Made by a program: the position numbers and the translations under genes. Below, one piece after another: positions 7,836-14,774 of a stretch of DNA of 22,174 nucleotides. Source of the stretch: a virus; the IMG/VR virus record IMGVR_UViG_3300025840_000289, positions 1-22,174 of that record; one strand, given 5' to 3'. The notes under the pieces were generated by a model. The model ran no database searches. It was given only the letters and a program-made list of their open reading frames with translations, and was not told the origin of the DNA. Each line of letters opens with the position of its first letter. Position 1 is the stretch's first letter.

Positions 7836-8074
7836 GTGACCCTACAATACGCATAGGTGATGCTGCCAAGAAAATCCTGCAGGAAGATGCCGTGAGGCAA
7901 GCATTTGACGATCTCAAGTCTGGCCTAGTCCAGCAATGGATTTCCGGTAAGACTGCAGAAGATCGAGAGCACTGCTGGTATGCGTATCATGCCGCAACCA
8001 ACCTGCAGAACGAACTGAACGCCCAGGTCCAGCGGAGTATCCGCAGGAAGAAACAAACCAAAACAGAGGAGTGA
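7832..8074 (+). CDS. Small helical phage protein, unknown function
   Basis: An 80-residue protein beginning MSDPTIRIGDAAKKIL. The ATG at 7832 was chosen because it overlaps the upstream stop; an in-frame alternative at 7805 lies inside the small Cys gene. It is mostly amphipathic helix, with a central LVQQWISGKTAEDREHCWYAYHAATNLQNELNA region cut here only by its Gly, and a basic C-terminal tail (RSIRRKKQTKTEE). Short proteins with a WxxxxTxxxREHCWYAYHA-type pattern occur before the scaffold gene in several phages. I cannot assign a role; a head-assembly accessory is plausible from position. Confidence 0.75.
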   Translation: MSDPTIRIGDAAKKILQEDAVRQAFDDLKSGLVQQWISGKTAEDREHCWYAYHAATNLQNELNAQVQRSIRRKKQTKTEE

Positions 8075-8079
8075 TTTAG

Positions 8080-9069
8080 ATGAGTGAATATGCGGATTCC
8101 GTGAATGTCCCAGCAGAGACTGACGGAGCACCCCAGACCCCTGATATGTTGGTAGCTGACAAGTTCGATGATTTACTTGGCACTCGACCAAACCCGCAGA
8201 CCGAAGAAGTTGACGAACCTCAAGACGAGTACGAAGACGATGTACAAGACACACAAGAAGAAGAACAAGAAGAAGTAGAGGTCCAAGCAGAACCTGAACT
8301 CTACAAAGTAATCATTGATGGGGAGGAGGTCGAGGTCTCCCTCGATGAGCTGCAGAAGGGATACAGCAGACAGAGTGACTATACCCGCAAGACCCAGCAA
8401 CTCGCACAGCAAAGAAAAGAGGCCGAGGCACTGCAACAGGACTATGCTCAACGGGTTCAGCAACTCAATCAGTTTGCCCAACAGATTCAGCAGCAACCGG
8501 ACATCCCAGAACCTGCTTGGACTGCAGATCCACAAGCCTGGGAACGTCTGCGACACGAAGATCCAGTTCAGTTTGTGCTTGAAAAGGATGCAGCACGGGA
8601 CCGACAGTTGGCACGACAGGAACGTGCCCAGCAGATGCAGTACCTGCAATCAGAACAACAGCAGTTGCAACAGCAACAGTTTGCCCAGCATCTCGAAACC
8701 GAACGACAGAATCTGTTGGAGTTGATTCCAGCATGGACCGATAAAGAGACCGCAAAGACCGAGAAGGCCGAGATCCGTAAGTTTGCTCAAGAGAAATTTG
8801 GTCTGACCGAGCAAGACCTCTCTGCAGCATACGACTCCCGCCTTGTCGCAATTTTGTACTCAGCCTGGCAAGCGAACAAGACTACCTCGCAGGCCAAGCA
8901 ACAACTGAAGAAGAGTCCTGAATCGACTGTGAAAACAGCACCGAAGATGGGCCGGAATTTTACCCCAACCGATGAAGGTGCATCACGACTCAAAAAGTCA
9001 ATGCAACGCCTACAGAAGTCTGGGAAGAACCAAGACGCAGTTGCAGTGTTTGATGCGTTATTGCGTTGA
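8080..9069 (+). CDS. Capsid scaffolding protein
   Basis: A 329-residue protein with the classic make-up of a scaffold: an acidic disordered N terminus (EEEQEEVEVQAEPE around residues 60-73) and a short motif YKVIIDGEEVEVSLDELQKG (74-93) that is common at the start of phage scaffold cores. A long Gln/Ala-rich coiled coil follows to about residue 210, then a helical C-terminal part ending in a basic segment (SRLKKSMQRLQKSG) that would contact the capsid shell. It directs capsid assembly and is lost or cleaved before maturation. AGAGGA at 8065-8070 precedes the ATG. It lies immediately before the capsid gene, the usual position. Confidence 0.88.
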   Translation: MSEYADSVNVPAETDGAPQTPDMLVADKFDDLLGTRPNPQTEEVDEPQDEYEDDVQDTQEEEQEEVEVQAEPELYKVIIDGEEVEVSLDELQKGYSRQSDYTRKTQQLAQQRKEAEALQQDYAQRVQQLNQFAQQIQQQPDIPEPAWTADPQAWERLRHEDPVQFVLEKDAARDRQLARQERAQQMQYLQSEQQQLQQQQFAQHLETERQNLLELIPAWTDKETAKTEKAEIRKFAQEKFGLTEQDLSAAYDSRLVAILYSAWQANKTTSQAKQQLKKSPESTVKTAPKMGRNFTPTDEGASRLKKSMQRLQKSGKNQDAVAVFDALLR

Positions 9070-9124
9070 ACCTGCAAATTTTTTTGCCCAATATGGGTAA
9101 TCTAGATTATTGGAGTAAGTCACA
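9070..9124 (+). promoter_or_regulatory. Capsid-gene leader with two small hairpins
   Basis: The 55 bases before the capsid gene hold a hairpin GCAAA/TTTGC with a TTTT loop (9074-9087) and then CCCA/TGGG (9087-9097). The palindrome AATCTAGATT follows, then GGAG (9112-9115) as ribosome-binding site. These could tune capsid expression or mRNA stability; no clear promoter boxes are visible. Confidence 0.3.
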
Positions 9125-10583
9125 ATGGCACTTCTAACGAATGCCTCCACCTCGTATGACATTAAGGCGTCGGGAACCGAGGAGGATGTAATTGATATTA
9201 AAGAGATTGTTTATAACATCTCTCCCACTGAGACCCCATTCGTCAACAGTGTAGGGACCCGCAACGTCTCAAACACCGTCTTTGAGTGGATCACAGAAGA
9301 GTTGTCCGCAACCTCAACCACAACCGACCTGGAAGGGGATGCCATCAGTGCAGCAGCAGCCTCACTGACCACCCGAAACAGCAACGTCTGCCAAATCATG
9401 TCGAGGGCAGTAGCTGTGACAGGGACTCAGTCTGCGATCAAACTCTACGGTGAACGACTTGCCGCTTAACTAGGGAACTAGTTATGAAAAACTCCGTGAA
9501 TTGCTGGGAAGTCCAGACCGGACAATCAGCAGCCAAGCCCAGAAATGGGAAGGTTCAACGACTAGCCGAAAGGCGTACACTCAAGCGAGTGGAAGTGCGG
9601 AGCACCCTGATCGGGTGAAGATATAGTCTGAACTGCCTGGGAACAGGTAGCAGTCCCGAATGGGACGGGTCAGGGAGTAGCGAACCTGATTGAACATATT
9701 GAAGACATCGCAGATGGCCCATCAGATGGCAAGACGCACCAAGGAACTCAAGCGCAGTGTCGAAGCGGCACTCTTGAGCAACCAGGCCCGCAACAATGGT
9801 GCTGCGGCAACAGCCCGAACGAGTGCAATGATTGGTGCCTGGTTGGACACCAACACCGACTTTGATGGTGGTGGTGCAGATCCGGTGACTCCAGGCTCAA
9901 CAGCCCGAACGGACTCTGGAGTTCAGCGAGCATTGACTGCCTCAATCATCAACACGGTGATGCAATCGTGCTACACGGAAGGCGGTGAACCAGATCGCTT
10001 GATGGTCGGACCTTTCAATAAGACCGTGGTTTCAACATTGACCGGACGATCTATTGCCCGTGAGATGATTGATTCCAACACTGCTGGTAGCAACGTAACC
10101 GTAAAATGTGCGGCCTGATCTGGGAACAGATCAGTGAAGAACCCTGTGAATTGCTGGGAACTCCCAAGCGGACAATCAGCAGCCAAGCCCAGAAATGGGA
10201 AGGTTCAACGACCATTCCGAAAGGAAGTAGGATCAAGCGATCCGAAGCGCAGGGCACCCCGAACGGGTGATGAGATGGTCTTCTCTTTACAGCAATGTAA
10301 AGCAGTCCGAAAGGACGGGTTGGTTTTAGCGTAACTAACTGAAAATAAAGGATTTGCTACAGACTTTGGAGACCTACAGGTCATGCCAAATCGATTCCAG
10401 CGAGAACGTGACGCTTTCTTGATCTCGCCAGAGTATGCCAAGGTTTCCTACTTGAGAAATTTCCAGGTCAGTACCCTCGGAAAGACTGCAGATGCTGAGA
10501 CCAAGCACTTGGTGGTCGAAATGGGTCTGGAGATGACTCAGGAAGCAGCTCATGCTGGGATCTTTGATCTGACCACTTCCTAA
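9125..10583 (+). CDS. Major capsid protein, SU10/DUF5309 family, split by two group I introns (join 9125-9451, 9702-10102, 10352-10583)
   Basis: Read directly, this region shows three short ORFs, none a complete protein. Joined at the predicted splice sites it is 960 bases, 319 residues, a normal length for SU10-type capsid proteins (DUF5309, HK97 fold). Exon 1 gives 109 codons, including YNISPTETPFVNSVG, LEGDAI and VTGTQSAIKLYG. Exon 2 continues KTSQMAHQMARRTKELKRS, SNQA, GAWLDTNT, GGEPDRLMVGPFNKTVVS. The Val codon is split GT/A. Exon 3 continues FATDFGDLQVMPNRFQRERD, YLRNFQ and EAAHAGIFDL. Every conserved block appears once, in order and in family spacing, and the reading frame is restored at both junctions. 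Unspliced message would stop at TAA 9467-9469. Scaffold upstream and an SU10-type adaptor downstream support the identification. Production of capsid therefore depends on two splicing events. Confidence 0.93.
9452..9701 (+). ncRNA. Group IA intron 1 in the major capsid gene (250 nt, no ORF)
   Basis: All group I elements can be placed. P1: exon CGGT 9448-9451 with guide GCCG 9461-9464, giving the splice-site U.G pair. P2: 9467-9473/9478-9484 with a GGAA loop. P3: CTCCG 9492-9496/CGGAG 9598-9602. P4: TGCTG 9502-9506/CAGCA 9527-9531. P5: GTCC 9511-9514/GGAC 9520-9523. P6: CCCA 9538-9541/TGGG 9546-9549, GAAA loop. P7: GACTA 9560-9564/TAGTC 9624-9628. P7.1: 9565-9574; P7.2: 9578-9591. P8: 9603-9607/9613-9617. 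P9: 9633-9639/9644-9650 with a GGAA loop. P9.1: 9653-9657/9662-9666. The core has the typical AATTGCTGGGAA, AATCAGCAGCC and AAGATATAGTC strings. P7.1/P7.2 mark subgroup IA. The terminal G is 9701. Exon AAG 9702-9704 can form P10 with CTT 9458-9460, abutting the guide. No endonuclease ORF is present. Confidence 0.95.
10103..10351 (+). ncRNA. Group IA intron 2 in the major capsid gene (249 nt, no ORF)
   Basis: Same architecture as intron 1 with compensatory changes. P1: CCGT 10099-10102 with GCGG 10110-10113 (U.G at the splice site). P2: 10115-10122/10127-10134, GGAA loop. P3: CCCTG 10142-10146/CAGGG 10250-10254. P4: 10152-10156/10177-10181. P6: 10188-10191/10196-10199, GAAA loop. P7: GACCA 10210-10214/TGGTC 10276-10280. 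P7.1: TTCC/GGAA 10215-10226. P7.2: GGATC/GATCC 10230-10243. P8: 10255-10259/10265-10269. P9: CTTTACA/TGTAAAG 10285-10302, GCAA loop. P9.1: GTCC/GGAC 10305-10316. The terminal G is 10351; using 10350 instead would create a TGA codon. P10 may form between exon ATTT 10352-10355 and AAAT 10104-10107. The core from P4 to P7 is almost identical to intron 1. No ORF is present inside. Confidence 0.94.
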
Positions 10584-10591
10584 TCCTTAAT

Positions 10592-10607
10592 AAAACTGCA
10601 GGTTTTT
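10592..10607 (+). terminator. Short hairpin with T-run after the capsid stop codon
   Basis: AAAAC (10592-10596) pairs with GTTTT (10602-10606) around TGCAG. It sits between the capsid stop (10583) and the next ATG (10611). The stem is only five mostly A-T pairs, so it may be a pause or processing site, or chance. Confidence 0.2.
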
Positions 10608-10610
10608 AGA

Positions 10611-10937
10611 ATGCTGACCAAACAGATTTTAGATCATACGGGCAACATCATGAGTGAATTCATCGTCGATGAAGTAGACTCACGAAACCTGCAGATTCAC
10701 CATAAGGTCACGCAGGATGTTGAGCCAACATTGAAGTTAGCCAAGGTCCTGCGTGACAACCAGCACCTTGATAATTTTGCAAACAAAGATTCCGGCTGGA
10801 AGAGAGTTGCCGAGATTCCCAGAGTTCTCTACGACCAACTCGCGCAGCAAGGGATCACCAGGGACAAGAAGAAGTTCAGAGCATGGTTGAATGATTATGC
10901 CAATCGTCCATTCCGAGTTTGGGAGGGACACCTATGA
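10611..10937 (+). CDS. Small conserved phage head protein, unknown function
   Basis: A 108-residue protein directly after the capsid gene. No strong Shine-Dalgarno precedes the ATG; only an AGG at 10600-10602 is visible. It contains KVLRDNQHLDNFANKDSGWK, VAEIPRVLYDQL and a C-terminal KKKFRAWLNDYANRPFRVWEG block. Proteins with this IP-x3-x2-QL ... WLND-x2-NRxFR ending follow the capsid gene in many marine podovirus-like genomes in my recollection, without an established role. The stop overlaps the adaptor start by ATGA. A head-completion or decoration role is only a guess from position. Confidence 0.75.
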   Translation: MLTKQILDHTGNIMSEFIVDEVDSRNLQIHHKVTQDVEPTLKLAKVLRDNQHLDNFANKDSGWKRVAEIPRVLYDQLAQQGITRDKKKFRAWLNDYANRPFRVWEGHL

Positions 10938-11554
10938 CGTTCGATGAATTGAAATCCAACATCGCAGACTGGCTCAATCGAACGGATCTGACCTCGGTCA
11001 TCCCGACCTTCATCACCTTGGCGGAAGCCAGGTTGAACCGACAGCTCAGGACGACCAATCAGTACACTCGTGCAGACATCTCAACGAGTGATCAGTACCT
11101 CTCGATGCCCTCCGACTTCCTAGAGATGCGGCATCTGCGGATGACCTCCCCGAAAGAACGGGACCTGGTGGAAATTGCAGCTCATTCGATCAATGAGTAC
11201 ACCGACACTAATTTCATTGCAGGACTGGCAGACTCGTATCCCAGATATTTTGTCTACGGCAATGCCTTGCGGATCATCCCCACCCCTGCAGAGTCGATCA
11301 CCTACGAAATGTTTTACTACGCCAAGATCCCCGCACTGAGTACAACCAATACAACGAATTGGGTCAGCACCTCTCACCCAGACGCATATCTCTACTACAG
11401 TTTGATGCAGGCCGCACCGTATCTGGGAGAGGATGAACGGATCGGAGTTTGGGCACAGCAGGCAGAACGTGCCGTTGCTGAGATCCAGGCATCAGATGAC
11501 CGAAGGAGAACGAAGGGGTCACGGCATAGTCTGAACTTCCAGGCCATGTCATGA
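10934..11554 (+). CDS. Head-tail adaptor, SU10-type
   Basis: A 206-residue protein. ATG 10934 is preferred over an in-frame TTG at 10919 because it forms the ATGA overlap used throughout the window and follows GGGAGGG. The opening MTFDELKSNIADWLNRTDLTS, FITLAEARLNRQLR, MPSDFLEMRHLRM, YFVYGNALRIIPTP, YEMFYYAKIPALS-TNWV and PDAYLYYSLMQAAPYLGED are characteristic of the phage adaptor family typified by SU10, which forms the ring joining portal to tail. Length fits. It overlaps the following gene by four bases. The combination with a DUF5309 capsid upstream is self-consistent. Confidence 0.85.
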   Translation: MTFDELKSNIADWLNRTDLTSVIPTFITLAEARLNRQLRTTNQYTRADISTSDQYLSMPSDFLEMRHLRMTSPKERDLVEIAAHSINEYTDTNFIAGLADSYPRYFVYGNALRIIPTPAESITYEMFYYAKIPALSTTNTTNWVSTSHPDAYLYYSLMQAAPYLGEDERIGVWAQQAERAVAEIQASDDRRRTKGSRHSLNFQAMS

Positions 11555-11736
11555 GCACCTCGATCAAATATGGGACGACCAGGTACGGGATCGGACCCTA
11601 TGTCAAACGGTTTGAGTTTGAACCTGAATCAGATCCGACTACGGATTGGACAGACCGAGCAGACACCACTGCAGAGATTTGGACGAAACGACCGGATACA
11701 CAACCAGAAGATTGGGTAAGTTATGGCTCTAAGTGA
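11551..11736 (+). CDS. Small virion-associated protein, unknown function
   Basis: A 61-residue protein starting at an ATGA overlap with the adaptor. It opens with IKYGTTRYGIGPYVKRFEF, a pattern (YG-x2-RYG-xG-Y) seen in short phage proteins between adaptor and fibre genes, and ends acidic and Trp-rich (DWTDRADTT, EDWVSYGSK). The end of this gene overlaps the next by 14 bases. Function is unknown; position suggests a neck or tail component. Confidence 0.65.
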   Translation: MSTSIKYGTTRYGIGPYVKRFEFEPESDPTTDWTDRADTTAEIWTKRPDTQPEDWVSYGSK

Positions 11737-12133
11737 TTCCCCTCCTACCACTACTCAGTATTCGATCACGCTTCCTGAAGTTGGGAAGAATAAAAACAAC
11801 TGGGGTGTAATTTTGAATGCTGCAATTGAGTCTGCAGCATCAAATCTGAAGAACGTGGATGACACCCTTGGAGACGCGGCAGACTCCGCGACTCCATCCT
11901 TGGCCTATCAACTGACTCAGGCAGTCACCAATGCGAGCACTGCTGCTTCCAACTCTGCAACTGCAATTACGGTTAGTAGTAAACTCACAAATAATGCCCT
12001 CGTTGCACTCACGAATGATGTGAACACAGCAGTGACCAATGCCGCGACTGCGTCCAGTAACGCAAGTGCTGCCAAGACTTCGGCAGATGCTGCACTGGTT
12101 CTCGCCAATGACGGATATTACGCAGCAAACTGA
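11723..12133 (+). CDS. Short tail-fibre-like protein with N-terminal anchor and Ala/Ser/Thr-rich shaft
   Basis: A 136-residue protein. Residues 12-32 have the anchor-like pattern YSITLPEVGKNKNNWG-x-ILN, shared in looser form with the next two proteins. The rest is an Ala/Asn/Ser/Thr-rich low-complexity region (TNAATASSNASAAKTSADAA) with regular heptad-like spacing, like the stalk of a trimeric fibre, ending abruptly in YYAAN. It might be a short whisker or the attachment half of a fibre whose distal part is the next gene. The stop overlaps the next start as TGATG, so the two are made together. Fibre assignment is an inference from motif and neighbours. Confidence 0.65.
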   Translation: MALSDSPPTTTQYSITLPEVGKNKNNWGVILNAAIESAASNLKNVDDTLGDAADSATPSLAYQLTQAVTNASTAASNSATAITVSSKLTNNALVALTNDVNTAVTNAATASSNASAAKTSADAALVLANDGYYAAN

Positions 12134-13131
12134 TGCCAACAACCAGCAGTTTCTACACAGATTTAGAGTACCCAACGGTCAACCAGGATGGTGACACCTG
12201 GGGCACTCTGACGAATGAATATCTCGATGGGTTGCTGACGAAACTCAAAAATCTGAGTGATCGGATCAATTCGGCAGGAGTGGGTTCAGATAGTGATCTC
12301 TCTCAGATCCTCAGAGACATTTCTCAGTATGAGAACATCAATGCCAGTATTCCGACAACGGTCAAATCTCTATTTGGCATCATCGACCTCAAGGCAGCAG
12401 ATACCTATTCTTACGCAACTGCCTGGAATGCGACCTACGACAGTTATCTGCAGGGATTCAGTCTAGTCCCTCCAGGTTCTGCTGCGGCAGTGCAAAGTTT
12501 TGACTACGACCTGCTGGCAGAAAAACTCAGACCCTTTGTTACCCAGGCAGAAAATAATATCTCTCAGGCGAACTCAGACATTGCGCATGTCAATGCGATC
12601 TTGGCACGACTGGCTGCAGGTGCCACTCTCCAACCTGTCTACATTCCCATCATTGGGGATTCTGGAGTTTCAGGGCAGTTGACGATCACAAAAAACGCAA
12701 ACGGTGCTCAGGAGAATATGAGCTTTGAACCAGATTCTGGTGATCACACCAACTGGCTGAATGCAACTTCCACTTTATTGGGAATTGGAGCAGGCACTGC
12801 CAATTCCAGTGATGCGACGAATGTCACCATTAGTTATGGAACCCTGATGTTCACAGAAGATGGATATGCCCTGCAAGAAACCTTTTCCGCCAGCACAGCA
12901 CTGTTCACGATCACCGAACTCTCAGGGTTTACTGTGGTTGGGACAAATAATTATTCTGTGCCTGGAGTGGAATCAGGAGCATTGACGGATTGGACGAACA
13001 CAGCTGGATTAAAACGAGTTCGATTTGCCTTCAATGGGCAACCGAACACTGGGGATCTTTCGGCAGGACAATCGAAGACGGTCTCCGCCTCTTTACGAAT
13101 GAGACAGTATTCTCAGAGGTATTTGTACTGA
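12133..13131 (+). CDS. Tail-fibre-like protein with N-terminal anchor
   Basis: A 332-residue protein starting at TGATG. The N terminus FYTDLEYPTVNQDGDTWG-x-LTNEYLDG (residues 6-35) carries the P-x-V-x5-D-x-WG-x3-N anchor signature common to phage fibres. Residues 35-170 are predicted helical and coiled-coil-like (LTKLKNLSDRI, LLAEKLRPFVTQAENNI, ARLAAG). The C-terminal part is beta-rich with Thr/Ser/Gly repeats (NGAQENMSFEPDSGDHTNW, FTITELSGFTVVG), resembling a distal receptor-contact domain. It overlaps the next fibre gene by one base. The precise role, attachment or receptor contact, is inferred. Confidence 0.7.
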   Translation: MPTTSSFYTDLEYPTVNQDGDTWGTLTNEYLDGLLTKLKNLSDRINSAGVGSDSDLSQILRDISQYENINASIPTTVKSLFGIIDLKAADTYSYATAWNATYDSYLQGFSLVPPGSAAAVQSFDYDLLAEKLRPFVTQAENNISQANSDIAHVNAILARLAAGATLQPVYIPIIGDSGVSGQLTITKNANGAQENMSFEPDSGDHTNWLNATSTLLGIGAGTANSSDATNVTISYGTLMFTEDGYALQETFSASTALFTITELSGFTVVGTNNYSVPGVESGALTDWTNTAGLKRVRFAFNGQPNTGDLSAGQSKTVSASLRMRQYSQRYLY

Positions 13132-14771
13132 TGGCAAATTTTACAGAAACGACGAACTACAGTTTCAAGAAACCCACAGTTGGAGCAGACACAGATCAGT
13201 GGGGCACGCACCTCAATGAGACCATCGACGGTGTCGATTCTCAACTGAAAACCCTGGCAGATTCGATCACATCCCAGCAGTTGGAACAGTTGGGGAACGT
13301 GGTCAATGTGACTCCGGTCGATGATCAGTTTCTCAGGTACAACGGAACAAATTGGACTGCTGAAACCGTCACGATCCCCGATCTGCTGAATGACCTCTCA
13401 AATGTTTCAGGGACCCCCTCCTCTGGGGATGTCCTAACGTACAACGGTTCTGCCTGGGCACCTGCCTCCGTCACCTCGGCAGCAGTCACAGATGGTTCTG
13501 TGACAAATGCCAAGCTGCATCCATCGTTGCAAACAGTAATTGGTAGGATCTTGGTGACAGATGATGATGACAGTCCTACCGATAATCAGATTCTGGTCTA
13601 CAGCACTTCAGATGCTGAGTGGCAGTATGCAGATCAGGCTGGTTCGACACTCCAGACGTTGACGGATGTCAGCACGACAGGTCTGAGTGATGGGGATCTG
13701 ATGAAGTATGACGGGACTGCAGGAGAGTTTGTTTTTATCGATGCAGCAGCTGCACGGACTTTGTTATCTGTAGATGTGAGTGGAACAGACAACTCTACCC
13801 CTGTGACCTTGAATGACAACTCTCACGACTACCTGACTCTCAGTTCGCAGCAAATCACCCTCGGCCCGATTGTATTGACGGATGACGTTTCAGGGACTCT
13901 CCCCATTGCAAATGGAGGGACCTCGGCAAGCACTGCTTCCGGTGCCAGGACTGCTCTAGGACTGGGAGGACTCGCAACTCAGTCCACAATCACAGAATCG
14001 CAGATCAGTGACCTGCAGTCCTACATTACTGCGAGTTCGACTGACACCCTGACGAACAAGTCTGGCAACATTTCCCAGTGGACGAATGATTCTGGGTATC
14101 TCACAGCAGAAACAAATGATCTGACCAACGTCTCAGGGACCCTCGGAACTGGAAATGGGGGAACAGGACTGACAGCAATCGGGACTGCAAACCAGGTCCT
14201 GGCAGTCAATAGTGGTGCGACTGGACTAGAGTTCCAAACGATCTCCATTACTGAATCCCAGATTTCGGATCTGCAGAGTTATCTGACTGCCGAGGTAAAC
14301 GATCTGAGTTCATCTGTGACTTGGGCCAATGTCCCAGATGCAAATATCACCCAATCCTCAGTAACTCAACACCAGGCTGCACTCTCCATCACAGAATCCC
14401 AAATCAGTGATTTACAGAGTTACTTGACTGCTGAGAGTAATGATCTTAGCAGTGTGGTCACTTGGGCAAACGTCCCTGATGGGAACATTACCGAATCCTC
14501 GGTCACCCAGCATCAAGCTGCACTATCAATTACTGAATCACAGATCAGTGACTTGCAATCCTACTTAACTGCCGAGGTAAACGATCTCGGAACAGCAGTG
14601 ACAGGCACACTTGGGACAGCAAACGGTGGGACAGGACTGACTGCGATTGGGACATCAGGTCAAGTGCTAAAGGTCAACTCTGGCGCAACTGCTCTGGAAT
14701 TCGCAGATGAATCAGGTGGGGGCGGAATCACAACAGGAAAGGCAATCGCAATGGCAATCGTATTTGGATAA
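13131..14771 (+). CDS. Long tail fibre with internal 47-residue repeats
   Basis: A 546-residue fibre. ATG 13131 is used because it overlaps the previous stop (TGATG); the longer in-frame start at 12990 lies within the preceding gene. Residues 8-30 carry the anchor NYSFKKPTVGADTDQWG-x-HLNETIDG. Then come beta-rich modules of the LSNVSGTPSSGDVLTYNGSAW type, typical of fibre shafts. Two copies of a GNGGTGLTAIGT-type block flank tandem repeats opening SITESQISDLQSYLTAE. The repeats start at residues 372, 419 and 466, the last incomplete. The C terminus is short and Gly-rich (ESGGGGITTGKAIAMAI), so the receptor-binding tip may be supplied by the next genes. Related ITESQISDLQ-x-YL repeats occur widely in phage fibres. 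Confidence 0.82.
   Translation: MANFTETTNYSFKKPTVGADTDQWGTHLNETIDGVDSQLKTLADSITSQQLEQLGNVVNVTPVDDQFLRYNGTNWTAETVTIPDLLNDLSNVSGTPSSGDVLTYNGSAWAPASVTSAAVTDGSVTNAKLHPSLQTVIGRILVTDDDDSPTDNQILVYSTSDAEWQYADQAGSTLQTLTDVSTTGLSDGDLMKYDGTAGEFVFIDAAAARTLLSVDVSGTDNSTPVTLNDNSHDYLTLSSQQITLGPIVLTDDVSGTLPIANGGTSASTASGARTALGLGGLATQSTITESQISDLQSYITASSTDTLTNKSGNISQWTNDSGYLTAETNDLTNVSGTLGTGNGGTGLTAIGTANQVLAVNSGATGLEFQTISITESQISDLQSYLTAEVNDLSSSVTWANVPDANITQSSVTQHQAALSITESQISDLQSYLTAESNDLSSVVTWANVPDGNITESSVTQHQAALSITESQISDLQSYLTAEVNDLGTAVTGTLGTANGGTGLTAIGTSGQVLKVNSGATALEFADESGGGGITTGKAIAMAIVFG
14244..14590 (+). repeat. Tandem 141-bp (47-codon) repeat in the fibre gene, about 2.5 units
   Basis: Units begin at 14244, 14385 and 14526 with an exact 141-base period; the last unit is partial. 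The protein repeat is highly conserved while many third codon positions differ, so the duplication is not recent or has been under protein-level selection. A more distant related start of a unit occurs near 13990. Confidence 0.85.
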
Positions 14772-14774
14772 AAA

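Noticed and set aside
9466-9484. The hairpin around the first stop as a terminator or recoding (readthrough) signal
   Set aside because: It is P2 of the intron with a GGAA loop, and the same hairpin with a different sequence recurs at the second intron.
9690-10118. Separate gene starting at TTG 9690
   Set aside because: The first 12 bases are intron; the frame is exon 2 of the capsid gene and lacks its own ribosome site.
10134-10334. 66-aa ORF inside intron 2 as a homing endonuclease
   Set aside because: Basic low-similarity translation across the intron core with no endonuclease motif; the RNA fold explains the conservation.
9467-10351. Capsid gene as a pseudogene, frameshift or assembly error
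   Set aside because: Both interruptions fold as complete group IA introns, and removal restores the frame exactly at conserved positions; random decay would not do this.
12990-13130. Upstream start for the long fibre
   Set aside because: Lies in the preceding fibre gene; the anchor motif begins right after ATG 13131.
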